Of a stretch of DNA of 7,540 bases, positions 1-5,217 are shown piece by piece. Position 1 is the first letter of the stretch. Every line of letters starts with the position of its first letter. The DNA lies in assembly GCA_030836935.1 (NCBI GenBank), contig JAUPMA010000050.1:1-7540 (forward strand), given 5' to 3'. This DNA comes from Pseudomonadota bacterium (GTDB lineage: Bacteria > Pseudomonadota > Gammaproteobacteria > SZUA-229). The notes beneath the pieces are model-generated. The model was not told where the DNA came from and searched no databases. It saw only the letters and a program-made list of their open reading frames with translations. The position numbers were made by a program, and so were the translations under genes.

Positions 1-1
1 G

Positions 2-271
2 GTGCCGGTGGCCGCCACGGTGTCTGCCATTGATTTGTTTGTCCGCCGGGATGAACAGCCATGGCCGGCTGGCCGTGTTATCGCGGGCAGTGATTTTGGC
101 GGTGGCCGGTTTGAAGTGACGCCGGTCGAGCAGGGCATGACCAGCGAGATCAGGCAGGTTTGCCATGACCTGCATTACTGGGGCAATGATTATGTGCAGG
201 CCAGGATGGTGGTGCGTTATGTGCCGGATGAAAAAGAAAATCCGGCCAATCCGGTTATCTTGCGGCCGTAA
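2..271 (+). CDS. 3' end of an unrecognised protein gene (partial)
   Basis: The reading frame is open to the left edge of the window and ends at a TAA at 269–271, so this is most likely the C-terminal ~89 residues of a longer protein. A GTG at position 2 could serve as a start, but nothing upstream is visible to support it. The visible part is soluble, with no membrane segment or signal peptide. It is rich in aromatic and charged residues (for example FVRRDEQPW near the left and HDLHYWGNDYVQARMVVRY near the right), and its alternating hydrophobic pattern suggests β-strands. I do not recognise the family. It converges on the − strand gene at 302–748 with a 30-bp gap containing the 10-bp palindrome CCGGTACCGG (282–291), which has no T-tract and is not an obvious terminator. 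Confidence 0.6.
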   Translation: MPVAATVSAIDLFVRRDEQPWPAGRVIAGSDFGGGRFEVTPVEQGMTSEIRQVCHDLHYWGNDYVQARMVVRYVPDEKENPANPVILRP

Positions 272-301
272 GGTAATCTGTCCGGTACCGGTTCCATCAG
301 G

Positions 302-748
302 TTAGCCGCCATCACCCTTCATGGCGTAATCCAGCTGCACAATATCGGCGGCCATTCCTTTCTGCCAGCCTTGTTCAGGCAGGTTCAGGCCGATGGTGAT
401 CATTACATGAATGCCATCAATGCTCATGTATTCGGCAAGATTCTTTTTCAGCTCGGCCAGTACATGGGCATCGACCGGAATATCGGCACTGAGTGTCTCG
501 CCGCGCAATAACGTTCCAAGAATGATCCGGTTATCGGTTGTCCGTCTGTACGGTGGCGTTGCAGATTGTGCAAACACTAACCGGATGGGCGTATCGCGCC
601 GGTCAAGCTGGGGCTCGTTGCGGATCACGCCCTCAATAATCAGGCGATTGGCAGAAGCATCTTCCGCATGACGCACGGCCTGATGTAATGAATACAGATG
701 CTGCCAGCTGTTGACGGAAAAACGGCAGGTGATGGATGGGTTGCTCAT
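302..748 (-). CDS. Hypothetical protein, 148 aa, unknown function
   Basis: This is an ATG-started frame (MSNPSITCRF…) of 148 residues ending in TAA. It looks cytoplasmic: there is no signal peptide, no hydrophobic run long enough for a membrane helix, and only one cysteine, near residue 8. The middle has alternating β-like stretches (RLIIEGVIRN, PIRLVFAQS, RIILGTLLRG) and the C-terminal part is more helical (VLAELKKNLAEYM). I do not recognise the family. Support for a real gene comes from its length, its even composition and a promoter-like pair of boxes about 30–60 bp upstream on the same strand. The ribosome binding site is weak (GGA, 7 nt before the ATG). A + strand frame at 411–671 lies inside it and looks like a shadow. 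Confidence 0.65.
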   Translation of the reverse strand: MSNPSITCRFSVNSWQHLYSLHQAVRHAEDASANRLIIEGVIRNEPQLDRRDTPIRLVFAQSATPPYRRTTDNRIILGTLLRGETLSADIPVDAHVLAELKKNLAEYMSIDGIHVMITIGLNLPEQGWQKGMAADIVQLDYAMKGDGG

Positions 749-784
749 GTGTTGTCCGGTGAAATTGCTGCGTAATGGTTTGTC

Positions 785-813
785 TATATATCAGCAAGAC
801 GCCGTGATGTCAG
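785..813 (-). promoter_or_regulatory. Predicted sigma70 promoter for the 302–748 gene
   Basis: Reading on the − strand, CTGACA (808–813; 5 of 6 match to TTGACA) is followed by a 17-bp spacer and TATATA (785–790; 4 of 6 match to TATAAT). The −10 box is preceded by TGA, which makes it an extended −10. The predicted start near 778 gives a leader of about 30 nt to the ATG at 748. The boxes and spacing are seen directly; promoter function is inferred. Confidence 0.5.
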
Positions 814-862
814 GAGATGATTTTTGTTGTAGCGGCACAAACAGGTTTTCCGACCGGCGGGG

Positions 863-890
863 TTTATAGGCCAGACGCGCTGGTTATACT
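863..890 (+). promoter_or_regulatory. Possible promoter for the 1014–1220 gene
   Basis: TATACT (885–890; 5 of 6 match to the −10 consensus) lies 16 bp after TTTATA (863–868; 4 of 6 match to the −35 consensus). If used, the transcript would have a leader of about 115 nt before the ATG at 1014. The rest of the 749–1013 divergent region holds no convincing gene. The −35 box is weak, so this is tentative. Confidence 0.3.
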
Positions 891-1013
891 GCTAAAAGCC
901 GGGAGCTCCTTAAAGACAGGTACAGGTTTACCGGCACAGCGGCAGGAAGTTGCAGATTTTCCGTATTGCACGGATTGTTGAAAGAAATCAGTGATTGACA
1001 CCTGAGGCACCAA

Positions 1014-1220
1014 ATGATGACAACGAACACACATACTGCCATGCCAGAATCCTGGAACGGCAACAATCGCCGGGCACGCTACGACCGCCGCCTTGGCAGC
1101 GATCGCCGCACCCTGATCCGTTTTGAAACACTGGGCTGTGATCGCCGGCTGGGTACGCCACGGCGCAAGGCCGAGATGATCTGGGAACGGGACTGGTTTT
1201 CCCGGGGTGACAGGCACTGA
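1014..1220 (+). CDS. Small arginine-rich protein with DRR repeats, 68 aa
   Basis: The frame begins with two adjacent ATG codons (1014 and 1017) after a good Shine–Dalgarno sequence, TGAGG at 1003–1007, which is the main reason for believing the gene. The core of the protein repeats DRR at residues 24–26, 30–32 and 43–45, flanked by RR at 19–20 and 50–51 (YDRRLGSDRR … CDRRLGTPRR). The region is therefore strongly basic and probably binds nucleic acid or acidic partners, or sits as a flexible tail; this is inference. Arg-rich DRR-type repeats occur in many small proteobacterial proteins of unknown function and in linkers of signalling proteins. The C-terminus (MIWERDWFSRGDRH) is mixed-charge. 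No catalytic motif or membrane segment is seen. It meets the next gene tail to tail with one base between stops. Confidence 0.6.
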   Translation: MMTTNTHTAMPESWNGNNRRARYDRRLGSDRRTLIRFETLGCDRRLGTPRRKAEMIWERDWFSRGDRH

Positions 1221-1221
1221 C

Positions 1222-1488
1222 CTACGCCACCGGCTGGTAGCTGACCCGGATGGCTTCCACAAAATATTCGTAAAGCTGCGGCTGCATGTGATGATGGACG
1301 TGCGGTTGCAGTGTGGCCACATGCTGTGATTCGACCGCCCAGCAATGGTACTGGTCATTCCAGAATGGCACGCCAAACAGTTTCAGTATGTCGTCTATCG
1401 ACAGGTCATGCAGTTCTTCCTTGTCAACCAGGGTTTCTCCCTGCAATTCATACCAGTTGAGCAGCAATTTGATTCGTGTGTTTGACAC
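1222..1488 (-). CDS. Small conserved-looking protein, 88 aa, function unknown
   Basis: The frame starts at a GTG (1486–1488) with AAGGA about 5 nt upstream on the − strand, a convincing ribosome binding site, and ends at a TAG. The protein is acidic in its N-terminal half, with a layout of strand (IKLLLNWYEL), ETLVDKEEL, helix (SIDDILKLFG), then WNDQYHCWAV and a C-terminal YEYFVEAI. From memory this layout resembles small domains catalogued as DUF7683, which have an LxxLF, DxxYxCYxV, YxYFLEA pattern. That match is unverified and would say little about function. A histidine cluster (HVHHHMQ, around residues 63–69) is notable and could bind metal. No membrane segment is present. It is divergent from gshA, with about 170 bp between starts. 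Confidence 0.65.
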   Translation of the reverse strand: MSNTRIKLLLNWYELQGETLVDKEELHDLSIDDILKLFGVPFWNDQYHCWAVESQHVATLQPHVHHHMQPQLYEYFVEAIRVSYQPVA

Positions 1489-1611
1489 AGTTGTCCTTGT
1501 GGCCGGGTTAAGCGGTTGCCGGTTTTTGTGAGTGGCACAGCATACCCGTTCGATTCCGCTGTCATTTGACTCGTATCAAAATCATTCCATATCCCGGTTT
1601 TTTTTTAGCGG

Positions 1612-1638
1612 TTGAGGCTGTGATAGGCATGTTATAAG
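1612..1638 (+). promoter_or_regulatory. Predicted extended −10 promoter of gshA
   Basis: TTGAGG (1612–1617; 4 of 6 match) is followed by a short 15-bp spacer and TATAAG (1633–1638; 5 of 6 match) preceded by TGT, giving the extended −10 TGTTATAAG. The extended element can compensate for the poor −35 box and short spacer. The predicted start of transcription is near 1645, giving a leader of about 30 nt to the preferred GTG start at 1674. A run of nine T (1598–1606) lies just upstream of the −35 box. Confidence 0.5.
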
Positions 1639-1639
1639 C

Positions 1640-1657
1640 TTCAGACATTCGTCTGAA
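1640..1657. repeat. Perfect inverted repeat at the gshA transcription start
   Basis: TTCAGAC (1640–1646), four bases ATTC, then GTCTGAA (1651–1657) form a perfect 7-bp inverted repeat directly downstream of the predicted −10 box. If transcription begins near 1645 the left arm is only partly transcribed, so the repeat is better placed to be a protein operator than an RNA hairpin. The geometry is seen in the sequence; the regulator and the function are unknown. Confidence 0.4.
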
Positions 1658-1673
1658 TTTGTCGGGATATCGC

Positions 1674-3248
1674 GTGCACAAACTTGCCCAGATCCGCTTG
1701 GCGCGTCTCTTTGCTGCAGACAAACAGCTGCTGCTCGATGGCCGCCTGATCGGGCTGGAAAAGGAAACGCTGCGCGTGGCACCACAGGGCGGGTTGTCGC
1801 AAAAACCGCATCCGCGTTCACTGGGATCGGCGCTGACACATCCCTACATCACTACCGATTACTCCGAAGCACTCATGGAATTCATCACGCCGCCGTTCGG
1901 ACACAGTTCCGATGCGCTGGCGTTTTTGCGCGATGCCCAGGCGTATGTGTACGGGCATCTGGATGATGAACAGTTATGGGCAACCAGCATGCCTTGCGTT
2001 GTGGCCTGTGAAGAAGGTGTGCCGATTGCGTGGTACGGCAGTTCGAATGCCGGCATGATGAAACATGTTTACCGGCGCGGCCTGGGTTACCGTTACGGCA
2101 AGGTGATGCAGGTAATTGCCGGTGTGCATTTCAATTATTCATTGCCGGAAAATTTCTGGCGGCTGTACCAGGAAATTGAAGGCAGCTCGCAAACGCTGCG
2201 CGAGTTTATCGACGAACAGTATTTTGCATTGATTCGCAACCTGCAACGTTTTGGCTGGCTGATACCTTATCTGTTTGGCGCTTCACCAGCGGTTTGCAAA
2301 TCATTTCTTTGTGGCAAGTCAACCAGCCTCAGTGAGTTTGATGCCAATACCTATTACGGCCCTTTTGCCACATCGTTACGCATGGGCGATATCGGTTATC
2401 AGAATAACAAGGAAAATGAAATTGGCATCAAGGCCTGTTATCGCAATCTCGAAGCCTATATCCAGTCATTGCAGTATGCGATCAGTACACCCTACAAGGG
2501 CTATGAGGAAATCGGCGTCAAGGTAAACGGTGAATATCGCCAGCTTAATGCCAATATCCTGCAAATTGAAAATGAATATTACAGCACCGTCCGGCCCAAG
2601 CAGATTCTCGAAGGTTACGAAAAACCGACACTGGCGCTGAAGCGTCGCGGCGTGCGCTACATTGAATTGCGTTCGCTGGATGTAAATGCATTTGAGCCGC
2701 TGGGCATCAATGCCATGCAAATGAAGTTTATTGAGGCATTGATGGTGTATTGCCTGCTTCAGGACAGCCAGCAGATTTGTCACAACGAACAGTATGAAAT
2801 CGACCAGAACGAACTTGATGTGGCACACAAGGGGCGTGATCCGCAACTGAAATTGCAGCGCGATGCGCGTGCTGTATCGCTCAGGCAATGGGCGCTGGAA
2901 ATCTGTGATGACATGCAGGGCGTTTGTGAATTGCTGGATCGTTCGCATCCGGACAAGCCGTACATGAAGGCACTGGCGGAACAGCGGGAGAAAGTAACCG
3001 ATCCGCAACTGACACCTTCAGCAAGGATGCTGCAAACGATGCGGGAAAACGGCGAGGGTTTTTACCGTTTTGCCCGACGCATGTCACAACAGCATTTTGA
3101 TTACTTCAGGCAGGTTGAGATAACAGCGGAACAGCGCAGGTTCTTTGATGATCTGGCGGTATCTTCACTGCAGAAACAGGCGCAGCTGGAAGCGGATAAC
3201 AGCCTGTCATTTGATGAGTTCCTGCAAAATTATTTCAGTCAGTGCTGA
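1674..3248 (+). CDS. gshA: Glutamate–cysteine ligase (gamma-glutamylcysteine synthetase)
   Basis: GshA is cytoplasmic and joins L-glutamate and L-cysteine with ATP to make gamma-glutamylcysteine, the first and limiting step of glutathione synthesis. The protein matches the E. coli-type family along its whole length. Visible blocks, numbered from a TTG at 1659, are GLEKETLRV (32–40), ITTDYSEALMEFITP (64–78), MPCVV (111–115), GLGYRYG (141–147), GVHFNYSLP (155–163) and RYIELRSLDVNAFEPLG (333–349). These hold the metal- and substrate-binding acidic residues and the arginine known in the family. I prefer the GTG at 1674 (524 aa; GGGA 6 nt upstream) over the TTG at 1659 (529 aa), because the TTG directly abuts an inverted repeat and has no ribosome binding site. 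E. coli GshA has 518 residues, so the gene looks complete. The PhzF-like gene follows after 51 bp, probably in the same transcript. Confidence 0.97.
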   Translation: MHKLAQIRLARLFAADKQLLLDGRLIGLEKETLRVAPQGGLSQKPHPRSLGSALTHPYITTDYSEALMEFITPPFGHSSDALAFLRDAQAYVYGHLDDEQLWATSMPCVVACEEGVPIAWYGSSNAGMMKHVYRRGLGYRYGKVMQVIAGVHFNYSLPENFWRLYQEIEGSSQTLREFIDEQYFALIRNLQRFGWLIPYLFGASPAVCKSFLCGKSTSLSEFDANTYYGPFATSLRMGDIGYQNNKENEIGIKACYRNLEAYIQSLQYAISTPYKGYEEIGVKVNGEYRQLNANILQIENEYYSTVRPKQILEGYEKPTLALKRRGVRYIELRSLDVNAFEPLGINAMQMKFIEALMVYCLLQDSQQICHNEQYEIDQNELDVAHKGRDPQLKLQRDARAVSLRQWALEICDDMQGVCELLDRSHPDKPYMKALAEQREKVTDPQLTPSARMLQTMRENGEGFYRFARRMSQQHFDYFRQVEITAEQRRFFDDLAVSSLQKQAQLEADNSLSFDEFLQNYFSQC

Positions 3249-3299
3249 CAGCAAACCGATATTCATTCCGGCAACCGGCAATCACAGGGTAATGCAAAC

Positions 3300-4193
3300 A
3301 TGGCATGCCAGTATTTTATTATTGATGCATTTACGCGCCAGAAATTCGAGGGCGCGCAAATTGCGGTGTTTCCCGATGCCGGTTCGCTGAATGAGAAACA
3401 GATGCAGCGTCTGGCCGGGGAGCTGAATTTGTCCGAGACTGTTTTTGTCTGTGCTGCAACAGATGGTGCATCACAATACCGGTTAAGAATTTTCTCGCCG
3501 CAACAGGAACTGGATTTCGCGGGGCATCCGGTTATTGCGGCCGGTTATGTTTTGCAAAAATCAGATACCCTGCAATCTGCAGCAGTGCAGGTACAGCTGA
3601 ATTGCGAAGCACTTATGCTGCATACAGAAAACCTGGCTGGAGAAATCCGCGTCCGGTTTACAGTGCGGGCGGCTTCGGCGCTGGACAGTTTTGTGCCGTC
3701 GGCCAGGGAACTGGGCGAAATCCTGCATCTGGATGAAAAGCTGATTGAACAGTCTGCATTACAGCCCATGCTGGCCAGCTGCAATGGTGATTATTTGCTG
3801 GTGCCGGTTAAATCTGAAGCGGCATTCACTGCGGCGCATTTCAATGTCAACAAGTGGACGACTTCCTTTGTGGCGACACTGGCATCGCAAATTATTCTGC
3901 TGTGCAAAATGCCCTCCGCCGGGCAGGCAGAAAGTTACCGGGTGCGTTTGCTGGGTAAAAACATCGGTGACCGGGAAGATCCGCCAGTCGGTTCCGCGGC
4001 ACCGGCTGCAGGTGTGTACCTGTTCAATGCGCAGAGTGATGGAATTCATCACGCCCTGTTGCAGCGTGGTGGTGATGACAGGCGCAAGAGCGTTATCGAA
4101 GTGACACTGGAAAAGTCGGCGGGTGAAGTGGTTGCAATTCATGTCGGCGGATACGCCGTGGCAACCGGTCGTGGTGTTATTGATTGCGATTGA
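3300..4193 (+). CDS. PhzF-family epimerase/isomerase-like protein
   Basis: This 297-aa protein belongs to the PhzF family, named after the phenazine-biosynthesis isomerase and sharing the diaminopimelate-epimerase fold of two similar halves. Family marks are the N-terminal IDAFTRQKFEGAQIAVF (8–24), NLSETVFV with Glu46 (PhzF catalytic Glu45), FAGHPVIAAGYVL with His76 (PhzF His74), and EDPPVGSAA in the second half with Asp227 (PhzF Asp208). The usual EDPxTGS motif has Val in place of Thr. No other phenazine gene is nearby, so a role in phenazine synthesis is unlikely and the substrate is unknown; most family members are uncharacterised. The ATG has AGGG 10 nt upstream. The gene lies 51 bp after gshA with no terminator between. 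Its 3' end overlaps the SemiSWEET gene on the other strand by 17 bp. Confidence 0.9.
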   Translation: MACQYFIIDAFTRQKFEGAQIAVFPDAGSLNEKQMQRLAGELNLSETVFVCAATDGASQYRLRIFSPQQELDFAGHPVIAAGYVLQKSDTLQSAAVQVQLNCEALMLHTENLAGEIRVRFTVRAASALDSFVPSARELGEILHLDEKLIEQSALQPMLASCNGDYLLVPVKSEAAFTAAHFNVNKWTTSFVATLASQIILLCKMPSAGQAESYRVRLLGKNIGDREDPPVGSAAPAAGVYLFNAQSDGIHHALLQRGGDDRRKSVIEVTLEKSAGEVVAIHVGGYAVATGRGVIDCD

Positions 4194-4446
4194 GTGAGTA
4201 ACGGTATTTCAGTATCAGGATGATGGCGGTCAACAGCAGTGTGACTATGTTGGAAATAATGATCGGCAGTGATTGCAGATAAATGCCGTAAATCAGCCAC
4301 AACACCAGCCCCGCCGAAAAAATTCCAAACATGCCGGTGGAAATGTCATCTGCGGATTTGCTGCGCCAGGTTTTGATTACCTGCGGCACAAATGAAACCG
4401 TAGTGAGTGATCCGGCTGAAAGGCCGATGAGGTCAATGAGCGTCAT
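4177..4446 (-). CDS. SemiSWEET (MtN3/PQ-loop family) sugar transporter subunit
   Basis: The 89-aa protein is a typical bacterial SemiSWEET, a three-helix unit that dimerises in the inner membrane into a pathway for sugars down their gradient. Hydrophobic segments run about 5–24, 37–57 and 61–80. The first holds the family's Pro-Gln pair (FVPQVIKTWRSKSADDIS, Pro21–Gln22), followed by the usual charged loop. The C-terminus is short and basic (KYRYSLNRNQ). I chose the ATG at 4446 because it gives the normal family length and begins at the first helix. The frame can be extended to a TTG at 4545, but that extension runs through an inverted repeat and into the end of ppnP. No clear ribosome binding site precedes the ATG. 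The sugar carried cannot be told from the sequence. Its stop lies inside the 3' end of the PhzF-like gene. Confidence 0.88.
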   Translation of the reverse strand: MTLIDLIGLSAGSLTTVSFVPQVIKTWRSKSADDISTGMFGIFSAGLVLWLIYGIYLQSLPIIISNIVTLLLTAIILILKYRYSLNRNQ

Positions 4447-4460
4447 AATTGCCAGTGGCA

Positions 4461-4527
4461 AGTTGCAAGTGCGAAGCAGCAAGGAAAAGTTTTTCTTGCT
4501 ACTCGCAACTTCTTCCCTGCTGCTTCG
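4461..4527. repeat. Nested inverted repeat between ppnP and the SemiSWEET gene
   Basis: Two nested symmetries fill this gap. The outer arms CGAAGCAGCAAGGAA (4472–4486) and TTCCCTGCTGCTTCG (4513–4527) pair at 14 of 15 positions. Locally, AGCAAGGAAAA (4478–4488) and TTTTCTTGCT (4491–4500) form a tight hairpin with one bulged G. A looser pairing joins 4461–4476 with 4495–4510 (12 of 16). No T-run follows the outer stem on the − strand, so it is not a standard intrinsic terminator. It looks like a small palindromic interspersed repeat, or an mRNA hairpin separating ppnP from the distal gene. Confidence 0.6.
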
Positions 4528-4529
4528 GG

Positions 4530-4808
4530 TTAGCCAAAAATACAAAGATAAGCCGTATCGGCGGCAACCTTGAGCTGGAACTTGCTGTTCTCCGGTACAA
4601 AGAAAGTTTCGCCGGCATTCCAGGTTTTCCAGTTCTTGCCGTCGAGGCAGACATTGAGGGCGCCGGTGATGACGCGCATTTCTTCTTTCTTGCCGGTGTT
4701 GAATTCATATTCACCGGGCATCATCACACCTGCGGTGGCAGACTTGCTGCCGGTTTGCAGGGCGATGGATTTAACCTTGCCATCAAAATATTCGTTTACT
4801 TTCAACAT
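4530..4808 (-). CDS. ppnP: Pyrimidine/purine nucleoside phosphorylase PpnP (YaiE, DUF1255)
   Basis: PpnP is a small cupin-fold enzyme that splits purine and pyrimidine nucleosides with phosphate to give the free base and ribose 1-phosphate, a nucleoside salvage reaction. The 92-aa protein aligns over its whole length with E. coli YaiE/PpnP (94 aa): [11 protein letters not shown] (5–15), [27 protein letters not shown] (27–53), an AGETFFVP turn (65–72) and the end YLCIFG. The ATG at 4808 has a strong ribosome binding site, GGAG with 8 nt spacing. It lies 31 bp after the DUF486 gene on the same strand with no visible terminator, so it is probably co-transcribed with it. The coding sequence ends right beside the inverted repeat at 4461–4527. 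Confidence 0.95.
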   Translation of the reverse strand: MLKVNEYFDGKVKSIALQTGSKSATAGVMMPGEYEFNTGKKEEMRVITGALNVCLDGKNWKTWNAGETFFVPENSKFQLKVAADTAYLCIFG

Positions 4809-4839
4809 GTGATTTCTCCACAGATTTCTATTAAAAATT

Positions 4840-5202
4840 TCAGGCCATGAGTTTTGGGCGAAACAGGAAAAATACCGCGCCGAGTATGCACAGGCCAGCC
4901 CATAAATAATCCAGTGTCAGTTTTTCCTTCATGTAATAAACCGAGAAGGGTACAAATACCAGCAGGGTGATGATTTCCTGCATGATTTTGAGCTGACCAA
5001 TGTTCATTACCTGATGACCAATGCGGTTGGCGGGTACCTGCAGCATGTATTCAAACAGTGCAATTCCCCAGCTGATCAATGCGGCAATCAGCCAGGGTTT
5101 CTGCGACAGGTTTTTAAGATGCGCATACCACGCAAAAGTCATGAATACATTGCTGCACACCAGCAATATCATGGTTGCGGCATAGTGATTGATGGCGGGC
5201 AT
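4840..5202 (-). CDS. DUF486 family (DMT-superfamily-like) small membrane protein
   Basis: This 120-aa inner-membrane protein shows four hydrophobic segments at about 9–28, 36–53, 77–93 and 98–115. It carries the family's hallmark blocks [11 protein letters not shown] (20–30), [19 protein letters not shown] (44–62) and QEIITLLVF (75–83), and ends [13 protein letters not shown]486 proteins are half-size relatives of drug/metabolite transporters; no substrate is established that I know of. I chose the ATG at 5202. A TTG at 5217, immediately after the stop of the upstream gene, would add five residues, and an ATG at 5172 would trim the N-terminus before the first helix. The start lies 15 bp after the stop of the 637-aa gene and has only a weak ribosome binding site, so translation may be coupled to that gene. 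Confidence 0.9.
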   Translation of the reverse strand: MPAINHYAATMILLVCSNVFMTFAWYAHLKNLSQKPWLIAALISWGIALFEYMLQVPANRIGHQVMNIGQLKIMQEIITLLVFVPFSVYYMKEKLTLDYLWAGLCILGAVFFLFRPKLMA

Positions 5203-5217
5203 GTCGCGCGGTATCAA

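Noticed and set aside
780..793. The word TTGCTGATATATA occurs here on the − strand and again near 7304–7316 on the + strand, suggesting a shared control site
   Set aside because: One shared 13-mer between strands is about what chance gives in a window this size, and the second copy has no matching −35 box.
864..1376. A 170-aa − strand open frame spanning the small-gene region
   Set aside because: It overlaps two better supported genes with good ribosome binding sites, has a composition unlike a folded protein (scattered Cys, Ser, Arg, Pro), and crosses a divergent intergenic region.
1598..1606. Run of nine T as a possible terminator
   Set aside because: No GC-rich stem precedes it on the + strand; it lies just upstream of the gshA promoter boxes and is better read as part of an AT-rich promoter.
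1649..1657. CGTCTGAA resembling the core of the Neisseria DNA uptake sequence
   Set aside because: The full 10-mer GCCGTCTGAA is not present, no other near-complete copy was noticed, and the gene content does not point to Neisseriaceae.
2466..3008. A 180-aa − strand open frame opposite gshA
   Set aside because: It lies entirely antisense to the conserved gshA coding sequence and shows no family features; it is a by-product of gshA codon usage.
4447..4545. N-terminal extension of the SemiSWEET protein to a TTG start
   Set aside because: The added 33 residues are encoded by the inverted repeat and the end of ppnP, and family members normally begin right at the first membrane helix.
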